Source: Amycolatopsis lurida
Lineage (GTDB): Bacteria; Actinomycetota; Actinomycetes; Mycobacteriales; Pseudonocardiaceae
Direction: 5' to 3'
DNA length: 64,000 nt
NCBI RefSeq assembly: GCF_900105055.1
Contig: NZ_FNTA01000004.1
Coordinates: forward strand, 7,471,501-7,535,500
This document shows, piece by piece, positions 32,621-41,944 of the stretch (its first letter is position 1; each line of letters opens with the position of its first letter). The position numbers and the translations under genes are program-made. Below the pieces are notes generated by a model. It was given only the letters and a program-made list of their open reading frames with translations, made no database searches and had not been told where the DNA came from.

Positions 32621-33526
32621 TCAGAAGATCGACCAGCCGGTCAGGGTGGTGAACCGGTCCAGCGCCGCGACGCCCGCGACGGAGTTGCCGCGCGGGTCCA
32701 GTCCGGGGCTCCACACGCAGATCGCGCACCGGCCGGGGACGATCGCGACGATTCCGCCGCCCACGCCGCTCTTGCCCGGAAGTCCGACCCGATAGGCGAA
32801 TTCGCCCGCGGCGTCGTAGGTACCGCAGGTCAGCATCACCGCGTTGACCCGCTTGGCCGCGCTCCGCTCGAGCAGCCGGGTGCCGTCGTTGCGGACGCCG
32901 TGGCGGGCGAGGAAGACCGCCGCGCGCGCGACGTCGCCGCAGTTCATCGCGATCGAGCACTGGCGCACGTACTGATCGAGGACGGCGGGCACCGGATGAC
33001 GCATGTTCCGGTACGACGCCATGAAATACGCGAGCGCGCGGTTGCGGTCGGCGTGGGCGGCCTCCGACGCGGCGACCTCGGCGTCGATCCCGATGTCCGC
33101 GCGGCCGCTTTCTTCGCGAAGGAACCGAAGCAGTGTCTCCGCCGCGTCGCCGTGGTGCGCCAATTCGTCGGTCACCACGAGCGCACCCGCGTTGATGAAG
33201 GGATTGCGGGGGATCCCGTCCTCGTTCTCCAGCTGGACCAGCGAGTTGAAGGGGTTGCCGGACGGCTCGCGGCCCACCCGCTCCCACACGCCGTCACCGT
33301 GGGAGAGCGCGAGCGCCAGGGTGAAGACCTTCGACATGCTCTGGATGGAGAACGGCGTCTCCCAGTCGCCGACGCCGTGCACCCGACCGTCCACTTCGGC
33401 CACCGCCATGCCGAACCGTCCGGGTTCGACCCTGGCCAGGGCGGGGATGTAGTCCGCGACCGAGCCGCGGCCGATCTCCGGCGCGACGTCGTCGGCGATC
33501 CGGTCCAGCAACGCTGCGAGGTGCAC
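32621..33526 (-). CDS. glsA: glutaminase A
   Basis: Hydrolyses L-glutamine to glutamate and ammonia in the cytoplasm. It has 301 residues, matching bacterial GlsA. The serine-dependent beta-lactamase-like active site is IQSMSK (Ser63, Lys66). Other family blocks are GREPSGNPFNSLVQLE, PRNPFINAGALVV, MNCGDVARAAVFLARHG, MLTCGTYDAAGEFAYRVGLP and KSGVGGGIVAIVPG. GTG 33526 is chosen because extensions upstream are non-homologous. It is divergent from an amino-acid permease (33697), which may supply its substrate. Confidence 0.93.
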   Translation of the reverse strand: MHLAALLDRIADDVAPEIGRGSVADYIPALARVEPGRFGMAVAEVDGRVHGVGDWETPFSIQSMSKVFTLALALSHGDGVWERVGREPSGNPFNSLVQLENEDGIPRNPFINAGALVVTDELAHHGDAAETLLRFLREESGRADIGIDAEVAASEAAHADRNRALAYFMASYRNMRHPVPAVLDQYVRQCSIAMNCGDVARAAVFLARHGVRNDGTRLLERSAAKRVNAVMLTCGTYDAAGEFAYRVGLPGKSGVGGGIVAIVPGRCAICVWSPGLDPRGNSVAGVAALDRFTTLTGWSIF

Positions 33527-33696
33527 GGCCGTAGCGTAGAAGCGCTCCTTCGCGCGCGAAGATCGGGGTTCGCCGGTGAACTTGTCAAATCGAAACGGGA
33601 AATACCAGTAAAACCACCAGAGTGACGTCCCGCACACCTTAAGTCTTCCTTAGCACTGTTGGTGACCTGCCGCACACGCTCTAGCGTCTGGCAACC

Positions 33697-35085
33697 ATGG
33701 ATTCCTCGCTGCTCACCGAAAAAGGTGAAAGCTACTCAAAAGCACTGGGCAACCGCCAGGTGCAGATGATCGCCATCGGCGGCGCGATCGGCGTCGGGCT
33801 GTTCCTCGGTGCCGGAGGCAAGCTCCACCAGGTGGGGCCGTCGCTGGTCCTGTCGTACGCGCTCTGTGGTATAGCCGCGTACTTCGTGATGCGCGCTCTC
33901 GGTGAGCTCGTGCTCCACCAGCCGACTTCCGGCAGTTTCGTCACCTATGCCCGCAAGTTCATCGGGCCGTGGGCGGGTTTCGTCTCCGGCTGGATGTACT
34001 GGGTGAACTGGGCGATGACCGGGATCGCGGAGATCACCGCGGTGGCCATCTACGTGCACAAATGGCTGCCCGACGTGCCGCAGTGGATCACCGCGCTGGT
34101 CGCGCTCGGTGTGCTGATCGTGGTGAACCTGCTTTCGGTGAAACTGTTCGGCGAGCTGGAATTCTGGTTCTCGGTGGTCAAGGTGCTGGCCATCGTGGTC
34201 TTCCTGGTCACCGCGGCCGGGCTGGTGCTCACCAGCGCCGACATCGGCGGCACAACGGCGGGCGTGCACAACCTGACCGCCCACAACGGCTTCTTCCCGG
34301 CCGGTATCGGTATCGCGCTGATGACGCTGCAGGCGGTCATCTTCGCGTATTCGGCGATCGAGGTCGTCGGTATCGCCGCCGGCGAGACCAAAGACGCCCG
34401 CAAGGTGCTGCCGAAGGCCATCAACGGGGTCGTCTGGCGGATCGGCGTGTTCTACGTGGGCTCCGTGCTGCTGCTGGCGATGCTCCTGCCGTGGCCGTTC
34501 TACAACGGCGGCGAAAGCCCGTTCGTCACGGTGTTCAGCCGCCTCGGGATCCCGGGCATCGGCGACGTGATGAACGCCGTCGTGCTCACCGCCGCGCTGT
34601 CGAGCTGCAACTCCGGGCTCTATTCGACCGGCCGCATCCTGCGGGCGCTCGCGGACAAGGGTGAGGCGCCGAAGTTCGTCGGCCGGATGAGCGGCCGTCA
34701 CGTGCCCTACGGCGGCATCCTGTTCACTTCGGGCGCCTACGTGCTGGGCGTGGTGCTCAACTACCTGGTGCCGAAGGACGCCTTCGACATCGCGATCGCG
34801 ATCGCCTCGCTCGGCGTGATCACCACCTGGGCGACGCTGATCTTCTGTCAGCTGCGGCTTCGTCAGGCGGCGCTGCGCGGGGAGCTGGAACGGCCGTCCT
34901 ACCGGATGCCTTGGGCGCCGTACAGCGGCTGGGCGACGTTGGGCTTCCTCGCGCTGGTCGTCGTCCTGATGGGCTTCTCCGACGGTGCCGAGAAGATCGC
35001 CTTCTATTCGATCCCGGTGCTGGTCGTGGTGCTGGCGGTCGGCTGGCGGATCGTCGGGAAACGCCAACGCCAAGAGGTGCGCTGA
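33697..35085 (+). CDS. amino-acid permease (APC superfamily, AnsP/GabP-like)
   Basis: Proton-coupled amino-acid importer, 462 residues, 12 transmembrane helices. It starts SKALGNRQVQMIAIGGAIGV with GLFLGAGGKL, the classic amino-acid transporter (AAT) family signature. ALGELVLHQPTSGSFVTYAR and YSAIEVVGIAAGETKDARKV are also present. Closest resemblance is to L-asparagine/GABA-type permeases. Divergence from glutaminase suggests glutamine or asparagine as substrate (inference). Followed by a 13-bp stem terminator. Confidence 0.9.
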   Translation: MDSSLLTEKGESYSKALGNRQVQMIAIGGAIGVGLFLGAGGKLHQVGPSLVLSYALCGIAAYFVMRALGELVLHQPTSGSFVTYARKFIGPWAGFVSGWMYWVNWAMTGIAEITAVAIYVHKWLPDVPQWITALVALGVLIVVNLLSVKLFGELEFWFSVVKVLAIVVFLVTAAGLVLTSADIGGTTAGVHNLTAHNGFFPAGIGIALMTLQAVIFAYSAIEVVGIAAGETKDARKVLPKAINGVVWRIGVFYVGSVLLLAMLLPWPFYNGGESPFVTVFSRLGIPGIGDVMNAVVLTAALSSCNSGLYSTGRILRALADKGEAPKFVGRMSGRHVPYGGILFTSGAYVLGVVLNYLVPKDAFDIAIAIASLGVITTWATLIFCQLRLRQAALRGELERPSYRMPWAPYSGWATLGFLALVVVLMGFSDGAEKIAFYSIPVLVVVLAVGWRIVGKRQRQEVR

Positions 35086-35126
35086 CCCTCCCGACTGGTG
35101 AGGACAGTGATCGCTGGGGTTGGTGT

Positions 35127-35169
35127 GAAGGGGACTTTCACCGCATCGGACGCGGGGAAAGTCCCCTTC
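35127..35169. terminator. bidirectional hairpin terminator
   Basis: GAAGGGGACTTTC pairs with GAAAGTCCCCTTC (13 bp) around a 17-base loop, between the convergent ends of the permease and mmsA. Confidence 0.75.
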
Positions 35170-35185
35170 GCCGGGGTTGCGGTCG

Positions 35186-36670
35186 TCAGCTTGAGGTCGG
35201 GAAGTGGAAACCGGAGGTGGAGTGCGGCCAGCGCGTCGTGACGACCTTCGCCCGCGTGTAGAACCGGACGCCCGCCGGGCCGTGGATCGGGCTATCCCCG
35301 ATGAGGGAGTCCTTCCAGCCGCCGAAGGAGTAGTACGACATCGGCACCGGGATCGGCACGTTCACCCCGATCATCCCGACCTTCACCTCGCGCTGGAACC
35401 GCCGCGCGGCCTCGCCGCCGCCGGTGAAGACCGCGGTCCCGTTGCCGTACGGGTTCGCGTTGATCAGCGCGATCGCTTCGTCCAGTGTGGACACCCGCAC
35501 GATCCCGAGCACCGGCCCGAAGATCTCGTCGCGGTAGGCGGCCATCTCGGTGGTCACATGGTCCAAAAGGGACGGACCGACGAAGAAACCCTCTTCGTGC
35601 CCGGCGACCCGGAGGTCCCGGCCGTCGACCACCACGGTCGCGCCCTGTTCCGCGCCGAGGGCGACCGAATCGATCACCCGCTGCCGAGCTGCCTCCGTGA
35701 CCACCGGGCCCATGTCGTTGCCCGCCTCGTGACCGGGACCGACCTTGATCTCGGCGGTCTTGCGCTCGAGGATCTCGACCAGCCCGTCGCCGGCCGAGCC
35801 TACGGCGACGCCGATGGAGATCGCCATGCAGCGCTGCCCGGCGGAACCGAACGCGGCGGCCGTGAGATGGTTCGCGGCGTACTCCAGATCGGCGTCGGGC
35901 AGGACGACGGCGTGGTTCTTGGCCCCGCCCAGCGCCTGCACGCGTTTGCCGGTGGCCGTCGCACGGTCGTGGACGTATTTGGCGATCGGGGTCGACCCGA
36001 CGAACGACACCGCGGCGATATCGGGATGCTCCAGGATCGCGTCGACCGCGACCTTGTCCCCGTTGACCACGTTGAAGACGCCGTCGGGAAGCCCCGCCTC
36101 GGCGTACAGCTCGGCGACCAGCCGGGACGCGGACGGGACGCGCTCGCTGGGTTTGAGGACGAACGTGTTGCCCGCGGCGATGGCGATCGGGTGCATCCAC
36201 AGCGGCACCATGATCGGGAAGTTGAACGGCGTGATCCCGGCGACGACCCCGAGCGGCTGCCGGAAGTCGTGCACGTCCACGTCCCGCGAGACCTGGTCGG
36301 AGAAGCCGCCCTTCAGCGCGTCGGCGATCCCGCAGGCGTACTCGACGATCTCGCGGCCGCGGACGATCTCGCCGCGCGCGTCGTCGATCACCTTGCCGTG
36401 CTCGGCGGAGATGATCCGCGCGAGTTCGTCCTCGTGCTTCACCAGCAGCTCGCGGAAGGCGAACATCACCTTCGTCCGCTGTGACAGCGACGAATCACCC
36501 CACGCCTCGAACGTCTTGGCCGCTGCCGCCACCGCGGTGTCCACATCGGACGGTTTCGCGAGGAGCACCTCCGCCCGCGCGCGTCCCGTGGCCGGGTCGT
36601 ACACCGGGGCGGTGCGGGTGGAGCCCGCCGTGGTCGCGGCGCCGTTGATCCAGTGGTCGATGGTCTTCAC
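35186..36670 (-). CDS. mmsA: CoA-acylating methylmalonate-semialdehyde dehydrogenase
   Basis: Converts malonate or methylmalonate semialdehyde plus CoA to acetyl- or propionyl-CoA in valine and myo-inositol breakdown (MmsA/IolA). It has 494 residues. The aldehyde-dehydrogenase fold shows PLGVVAGITPFNFPIMVPLW, VSFVGSTPIAKYVHD, the catalytic cysteine in FGSAGQRCMA, and EIFGPVLGIVRV. The YYSFGGWKDSLIG and GVRFYTRAKVVTTRW ends are MmsA-specific. GTG 36670 has GGAGGA upstream. It follows the Cgl0159-like aldolase by 20 bp and is probably controlled by the divergent GntR regulator. Confidence 0.93.
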   Translation of the reverse strand: MKTIDHWINGAATTAGSTRTAPVYDPATGRARAEVLLAKPSDVDTAVAAAAKTFEAWGDSSLSQRTKVMFAFRELLVKHEDELARIISAEHGKVIDDARGEIVRGREIVEYACGIADALKGGFSDQVSRDVDVHDFRQPLGVVAGITPFNFPIMVPLWMHPIAIAAGNTFVLKPSERVPSASRLVAELYAEAGLPDGVFNVVNGDKVAVDAILEHPDIAAVSFVGSTPIAKYVHDRATATGKRVQALGGAKNHAVVLPDADLEYAANHLTAAAFGSAGQRCMAISIGVAVGSAGDGLVEILERKTAEIKVGPGHEAGNDMGPVVTEAARQRVIDSVALGAEQGATVVVDGRDLRVAGHEEGFFVGPSLLDHVTTEMAAYRDEIFGPVLGIVRVSTLDEAIALINANPYGNGTAVFTGGGEAARRFQREVKVGMIGVNVPIPVPMSYYSFGGWKDSLIGDSPIHGPAGVRFYTRAKVVTTRWPHSTSGFHFPTSS

Positions 36671-36690
36671 GCGTTGTCCTCCACGGGTGT

Positions 36691-37560
36691 TCACAGCAGT
36701 CCGACGGCCGTGTCGACGGCCTTGGCGACGTCGCCGTCGTGCGGGTAGAGCAGGGACCGGCCGACCACGAGGCCTTGCACGGTCGGCAGCGCGAGCGCGC
36801 GTTGCCAGTCGGCGAACGCGGCGTCGGGATCCTTGACCTCGCCGCCCAGCAGGACGACGGGCAACGTCGAGGCGGCCAGCACGCGCTCCATGTCCTGCAC
36901 CACCGGGAGTTTCAGCCAGGTGTAGGCCGACGAGCGGCCGAGGGCGGAGGCGATGGTGATCGAGCGGATCACGGCGTCCGGGGAGAGGTCGGTGCGGAGG
37001 CGTCCGTCGACCCAGTCCGCGAGGAACGGCTCGACCATCGCGATCAGTTTCCGGTCGGCGAGGTCGTTGACCGCCTTCGCGGTGTTCTCGAGGACGCTCG
37101 GCGTCGCCGGGTCGGTCAGGCAGATCCTGGTGAGCGTCTTGCCGCCGTCGAACCGCATTCGCTCGATGGTTTCGGCGTCGTAGCAGGCGAACCGGTCGTC
37201 GATCTCGAAACTCGATCCCGCGAGCCCGGTGCGGTTCATCGAGCCGATGACGGTCTTGCCGTCGAGGGCGCCGAGGAGCAGCAGGTCGTCGACGATGTCC
37301 GGCGTCGCCAGCACACCGGTGACGCCGGGGCGTTCCAGTGCCAGGCCGAGGCGGTCGAGCAGTTCGCCGCGGTCGGCCATCGCGAGCGGGTCGGAGCCGA
37401 CGCCGTTCGCGCCGCGCGCCGGATGGTCCGCGGCGATGATCATCGCCCGGCCCTTGTCGTTGAAGGGGGACTTCGCCCGGACGCGGATTGCGGCGGCCAC
37501 CGCGACGGCCCCGGGATCGCGCACCCGCGCGGTGACTATCCGGCGCACTGTGTCCGACAA
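36691..37560 (-). CDS. Cgl0159-family (beta/alpha)8 aldolase
   Basis: Predicted cytoplasmic aldolase, 289 residues, related to the Cgl0159 family found in actinobacterial myo-inositol gene sets. Blocks include MIIAADHPARGANGVG, KTVIGSMNRTGLAGSSFEID and YTWLKLPVV (likely Schiff-base lysine), plus PVVLLGGEV and GLVVGRSLLYPHDGDVAKAV. A TTG start at 37560 gives the family-typical MSD opening and has GGGAAG upstream; GTG 37548 is an alternative. It forms an operon with mmsA; the kinase and dehydrogenase steps of a full inositol pathway are not in the window. Confidence 0.8.
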   Translation of the reverse strand: MSDTVRRIVTARVRDPGAVAVAAAIRVRAKSPFNDKGRAMIIAADHPARGANGVGSDPLAMADRGELLDRLGLALERPGVTGVLATPDIVDDLLLLGALDGKTVIGSMNRTGLAGSSFEIDDRFACYDAETIERMRFDGGKTLTRICLTDPATPSVLENTAKAVNDLADRKLIAMVEPFLADWVDGRLRTDLSPDAVIRSITIASALGRSSAYTWLKLPVVQDMERVLAASTLPVVLLGGEVKDPDAAFADWQRALALPTVQGLVVGRSLLYPHDGDVAKAVDTAVGLL

Positions 37561-37669
37561 CTTCGTACTTCCCGGTTCGCGTGGTCCTGCGACCCTCGCA
37601 AGCTGCGAGAGACTTTGTCAAGACATATGGACATAAGGTCATAGTGGCCGGTCGCGGTAGGCTGCGCGC

Positions 37670-38419
37670 ATGAAACCCTGGGCGCCCGGCGAGATCGTGG
37701 TCGATCCGAACGGTCCGGAGCCGCTGTACTCCCAGGTCGCCCGGCAGATCGGCGCCGCCATCGAGGACGGCAGGCTGCCGAACGGCGCCCGGCTGGACAA
37801 CGAGCTCGATCTGGCCGCCCGGCTGCACCTGTCGCGGCCGACCATCCGCCAGGCGATCCAGTCACTGGTCAACCAGGGGCTTCTCGTCCGCAAGCGCGGT
37901 GTCGGCACGCAGGTCGTGCGCACCAAGGTCGCGCGGCCGCTGCGGTTGAGCAGCCTCTTCGACGACCTCAGCGAACTCGGCGACAAGCCGGAGTCCGTCG
38001 TCCTCGTCAACCGGGTCGAACCCGCGGGCGACGACGCGATCGAGTACCTCGAGACCCCGGGCCTGACCCACGTCCGGCGGCTGAAGCGGGTGCGGTCGAC
38101 GGGCGGCGAGCCGCTGGCGATCATGAACAACTACCTGCCCGATGGCCTCATTGCCCCGGCCGACGACGAACTGCGGGACAAGGGCCTCTATCAGCTACTG
38201 CGCTCGGCCGGTGTCCGTCTGCACGCCGCCCAGCAGAACGTCGGGGCCCGGCAGGCGACCGAAGAGGACGCCGAACTGCTCGACGAGAAGCCGGGCGCGG
38301 CTCTGCTCACCATGCACCGCACCACCTACGACGACTCCGGAAAGGTCGTGGAATACGGGTGGCACGTCTACCGCGCGTCGCGCTACTCGTTCAACCTCTC
38401 ACTGACCAACAACGTTTGA
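37670..38419 (+). CDS. GntR-family regulator with UTRA domain
   Basis: Transcriptional regulator, 249 residues, HutC/FarR-type. The winged HTH is PLYSQVARQIGAAIEDGRLP, then LDLAARLHLSRPTIRQAIQS and LVNQGLLVRKRGVGTQVV. The UTRA effector domain follows (about 85-245). It is divergent from the aldolase-mmsA operon with 109 bp between, the usual position for a catabolic repressor. Its last 21 bp overlap the convergent permease gene. Confidence 0.93.
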   Translation: MKPWAPGEIVVDPNGPEPLYSQVARQIGAAIEDGRLPNGARLDNELDLAARLHLSRPTIRQAIQSLVNQGLLVRKRGVGTQVVRTKVARPLRLSSLFDDLSELGDKPESVVLVNRVEPAGDDAIEYLETPGLTHVRRLKRVRSTGGEPLAIMNNYLPDGLIAPADDELRDKGLYQLLRSAGVRLHAAQQNVGARQATEEDAELLDEKPGAALLTMHRTTYDDSGKVVEYGWHVYRASRYSFNLSLTNNV

Positions 38420-39844
38420 CGGTTCGCGTTCCATGTCGGTCTCCAACGCCGCGTACACCGAAGGACGGAACCGCCGCAGCCAGCCGGCGAGCGCGAGCCC
38501 GGCCAGCGCGACCACCAGGAGCAGCCACGGCAGGTGCGGGACGACGCCGTTGCTCGACCCGGCGAGCGTCGGGAAGTTGAGGATCGCCAGCGTCACGATC
38601 AGCCCGAGCCCCACCGCGCCCAGCCCGGGGGCGATCAGCGTCTTCACGAGCCGCCGATCCCGCGTGCGGCGGAAATAGACCAGAATCGCCACCGCCGCGA
38701 ACAATTGCAGGGTGAGGATCCCGAGTGTGCCGAAGCCGGTCATGCTCGCGGTGAGGTCGGCGACCGGATCGAGGCCGGCGAGCCGGAATGCCAGCGCCAC
38801 CAGCGAACCGAAGACCAGCTGGACGATCGAGGCGTAGCGCGGTGCGCCGTTGCGCGGGCTGGTCTTGCCCAGCAACCGCGGCAGGACGCCGACCCGGCCC
38901 AGCGCGTACAGATAGCGGGTGGCCGAATTGTGCAGCGCCAGCAGCGCCGCGAACAGGCTGACCACCAGAAGCAGCAGCATCACCTTCGTCAACGGGCCGC
39001 CGAGGTACTCCTGAGCCACCGAAAGCACGAGATCGCCGCTCGACAAATGCGCGGCGGCCACGTCCTGTGCCTGCTCGGCACCGATCGCGCTGACCACGGC
39101 CCACGTCGTGAACGCGGCGAACACCCCGATGAACCCGATCGCGATGTAGGTCGCCCGCGGGATCGTCCGCTTCGGATCCTTGGCCTCCTCGCCGAACAGC
39201 GCCGTCGCCTCGAACCCGATGAAAGCGTTGGCGGCGAACAACAACGCGAGTCCGCCCGCCCCCTGGAACACGACGGACGGGCTGAACGCGGCGAACGAGA
39301 AGCCGTGCCGGAACAGCACGCTGAAGTCCATGATCAGCAGAATCGCCACTTCGAGGATCAGCGAGACACCCAGTACCTTCGCGCTGACCGCGATTCCCCG
39401 GCGGCTGAGCAGGAGGACCAGCGCGACCGAAAGCGCGCTCCAGAACAGCCAATCGAGTTTCACGCCGAAGACGTCGTCGATCGCCGTGGAGGTGAAGAAC
39501 CCGCTCGTGCCGATCGCGCCCGCGACGAAACAGTTGTAGCCGAGCATCGCGACGAACCCGGCGACGAGACCCGGTGTCCTGCCCAGGCCTTTGACCACGA
39601 AGGCGTAGAAGCCGCCTGCGCTGGTGAGCACCCGCGACATCTGCGCGTAGCCGACGGCGAACAGCAGCAGGACGACCGTCGCCAGCAGGAACGCCGCGAC
39701 CATGCCGCCGCCGTTCCCGACCGCGATGCCGATGGCCGCGATCACGATCATCCCGGTCAGGGGCGCGACCGCGGCGAGCACGAGGAAGACGATGCCCGGC
39801 ACGCCCAGGACGTTCTTGGCGAGCGACGTGTCGTCTCGGCTCAT
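38399..39844 (-). CDS. APC-family amino-acid permease
   Basis: Integral-membrane amino acid/polyamine transporter, 481 residues, with about 12 helices. It has FLVLAAVAPLTGMIVIAAIG near the N-terminus, LFAANAFIGFEATALFGEEA with KDPKRTIPRATYIAIG in helix 6-7, and NSATRYLYALGRVGVLP later. The substrate cannot be told. ATG 39844 has GAGGAG upstream in the genomic context. It converges on the GntR gene with a 21-bp overlap of 3' ends. Confidence 0.9.
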   Translation of the reverse strand: MSRDDTSLAKNVLGVPGIVFLVLAAVAPLTGMIVIAAIGIAVGNGGGMVAAFLLATVVLLLFAVGYAQMSRVLTSAGGFYAFVVKGLGRTPGLVAGFVAMLGYNCFVAGAIGTSGFFTSTAIDDVFGVKLDWLFWSALSVALVLLLSRRGIAVSAKVLGVSLILEVAILLIMDFSVLFRHGFSFAAFSPSVVFQGAGGLALLFAANAFIGFEATALFGEEAKDPKRTIPRATYIAIGFIGVFAAFTTWAVVSAIGAEQAQDVAAAHLSSGDLVLSVAQEYLGGPLTKVMLLLLVVSLFAALLALHNSATRYLYALGRVGVLPRLLGKTSPRNGAPRYASIVQLVFGSLVALAFRLAGLDPVADLTASMTGFGTLGILTLQLFAAVAILVYFRRTRDRRLVKTLIAPGLGAVGLGLIVTLAILNFPTLAGSSNGVVPHLPWLLLVVALAGLALAGWLRRFRPSVYAALETDMEREPSNVVGQ

Positions 39845-40072
39845 GCGGTGCTCCTCGTCTCGGCTGGACGGCCAGTATGGGAGCGGAAGCGGGCGCGGGC
39901 TTTGTCCGTGTGCGCGTGGCACTTGTTCGGCAGCGCCTGTTTCGTCGTCTTGAGTAAAAGAGACGCACCTCGATGCCGGAAGTCCCTACCACTCCCGATC
40001 CCGTGATTCCGGGGCTTTTATAGTCTGAATATGCTATAGCACGGGTGTTCGACTCGGCGTAGTGTTGATCTT

Positions 40073-41328
40073 GTGTCCAGCGATGATGCATCTCCGAAGA
40101 CGTCCACCGAGTGGTGGCGCGTCGATACCGCGACGCTGCATGCCCGCAAACAAGAACTGGAGGTCCTGAAGCGCCGGGCGGATGCGGAACAGAACGCGAT
40201 CGTCGCGGAAATCAATTCCCGCGGGGTTCGCGGATGCAGCGGGCATTCGACGTTGGCGGCGTTGATATTTGAGGACTTCCTCGTACCGGACAAGGAAGCC
40301 TCCGCCCGCGCTGACCGGGTGCTGGCGTTGCATCCCGGCCCGTCCATCGGTGGGGACCCCGAACCACCCCTGGCGCCCCTCACGGCCGAGGCCGCTGTGG
40401 AGGGCGCGATCGGCGGTTCGCAGATCGACGCCATCATCCGCACCCTCGCCCGTATCCCGTCCACGTCCCGGAAGAAGACGTGCGGGCCGGGGAAGCGATC
40501 CTGGTCGAGTTGGCCCGCCGCGCCGGACCCCGGCAGATCGCCCGCGCCGGACGCCGCCTGCTCGACGAACTCGACCCCGACGGGAAAGAACCCCGCAACG
40601 AGGACCCCAAAGACATCCGGCTGGAGTTGCGGTTCGTGAAGCACCGCGATGGCACCCTTGGCCTGAAAGCGAGAGTCGACCTCGAAACCTACGCCCGCCT
40701 GAAATTCGACCTGGATCCGATGGCCAAACCCCACAAAGCCATCGACGGCGTGCGGGACTCCCGCACCCAGGACGAACGCTACGGAGACGCGTTCACCGAC
40801 TACGTTCGGTTGAAAACCACCAGCCGCAACCTTCCCGGCCAAGCAGGCGAAGCCACCCACATCCTGGTCACCATGTCCTACGACGACCTCATCCGGGACA
40901 TCGGCGAAGCCCACCTGGACCTCGTGGGGCCGATCAGCGCCACCGACGCGAGGATCCTCGCCTGCGACGCCCGCGTGCGCCCCGGCGTACTCGGCACCGC
41001 AGGCGAGCCCCTCGACATCGGCCGGTCCAAACGCACCGTGTCCCCCGCCCAGAAATACGCGCTCACTCTCCGCGACGGCGGCTGTGCTTTCCCCGGCTGC
41101 GACATGCCCGTACCCCGCTGCACCGCCCATCACCTTGTTTTCTGGCGGCACCACGGCGAAATCAAAATCGACGATCTCGTGCTGTTGTGCACTCGGCATC
41201 ATCGGCTGATCCACCGCAGCGAATGGAAAGTCCGGATCGCCCAAGACGGCTTCCCGGAATTCACCCCGCCCGCCTGCCTCGACCCGACCGGCACACCGAG
41301 GCGCAACACCATGCACCTCACGACGTAG
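40073..41328 (+). pseudogene. DUF222/HNH endonuclease (13E12-type) with frameshift
   Basis: The N-terminal DUF222 part reads from GTG 40073 (ELEVLKRRADAEQNAIVAEI, STLAALIFEDFLVPDKEASA, GAIGGSQIDAIIRTLARIPS). The frame breaks near 40465, where one base appears to be missing (expected TVPEEDVRAGEA). The remaining frame gives VRAGEAILVELARRAGPRQI and continues to the C-terminal HNH motif CAFPGCDMPVPRCTAHHLVF with LCTRHHRLIH, ending at 41328. The HNH residues are intact. Members of this repeated actinobacterial family often decay. It could equally be a consensus error. Promoter-like AT-rich sequence lies at 40017-40045. Confidence 0.82.
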
Positions 41329-41394
41329 GCCGAACCCGTTGTTCACACCAGGTAGGGATCGCCGGGGGCGGCACCTCGGAATCCGAGAAACCAC

Positions 41395-41844
41395 TCAAGA
41401 ACGAGGCTCAGGAAAGGAAGACCATCCGTGCGGCTTCTCCAGGATCTCGATGGTCGCCTGGTCGACGAGGAAATACTGCCCGCCGTCCTCGCGAGGGTTC
41501 GTGTAGGCCGCCGTCGCGATCGATCGGCCGAAATCGGCCATCACCGCGATGGGATAGCCGCCGTCGAAGATCTCGCCGTGCGCGGCCGTCGCGACGGTCC
41601 CGGTTTCGTACCAGGTGACGAAATACTGCGCCGGGCCGGTTTCGAAGACGCGCAGTGTGGCCTCTTTCTGCCGGACGCCGGCGAAGTCGCCGGACACGCC
41701 GGTCCAGATCATCGTCGTCCGGTCCGCGTAGTGCTGCTCCAGCACGTTTCCGGAGCCGTAATGGAAGTTCGCGCGGAGCCCGACGAGGTCGGTGCTGAGC
41801 GGATGGGTCCCGGTCACGGGGAAGAAACGGACGTCGAGTCGCAC
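41395..41844 (-). CDS. MoaF-like beta-barrel protein
   Basis: Small cytoplasmic protein, 149 residues, from GTG 41844 with GGAGG nine bases upstream. It is beta-rich, with GLRANFHYGSGNVLEQHYAD, MIWTGVSGDFAGVRQKEATL, QYFVTWYETGTVATAAHGEI and IATAAYTNPREDGGQYF. The strand pattern resembles the lipocalin-like MoaF-related/calycin domain family. Catalytic function unknown. It lies between the HNH gene and an AhpD-like gene on the same strand. Confidence 0.62.
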   Translation of the reverse strand: MRLDVRFFPVTGTHPLSTDLVGLRANFHYGSGNVLEQHYADRTTMIWTGVSGDFAGVRQKEATLRVFETGPAQYFVTWYETGTVATAAHGEIFDGGYPIAVMADFGRSIATAAYTNPREDGGQYFLVDQATIEILEKPHGWSSFPEPRS

Positions 41845-41944
41845 GGGCTGAAACCTCCGGATCGCTGGTATCCGCAGGTTTAGCAGCCCGTCGCACCTCG
41901 ATCGTTGTCCGGCGAAGCGATCCTCTTGTCGGTGAACGCGAGGA

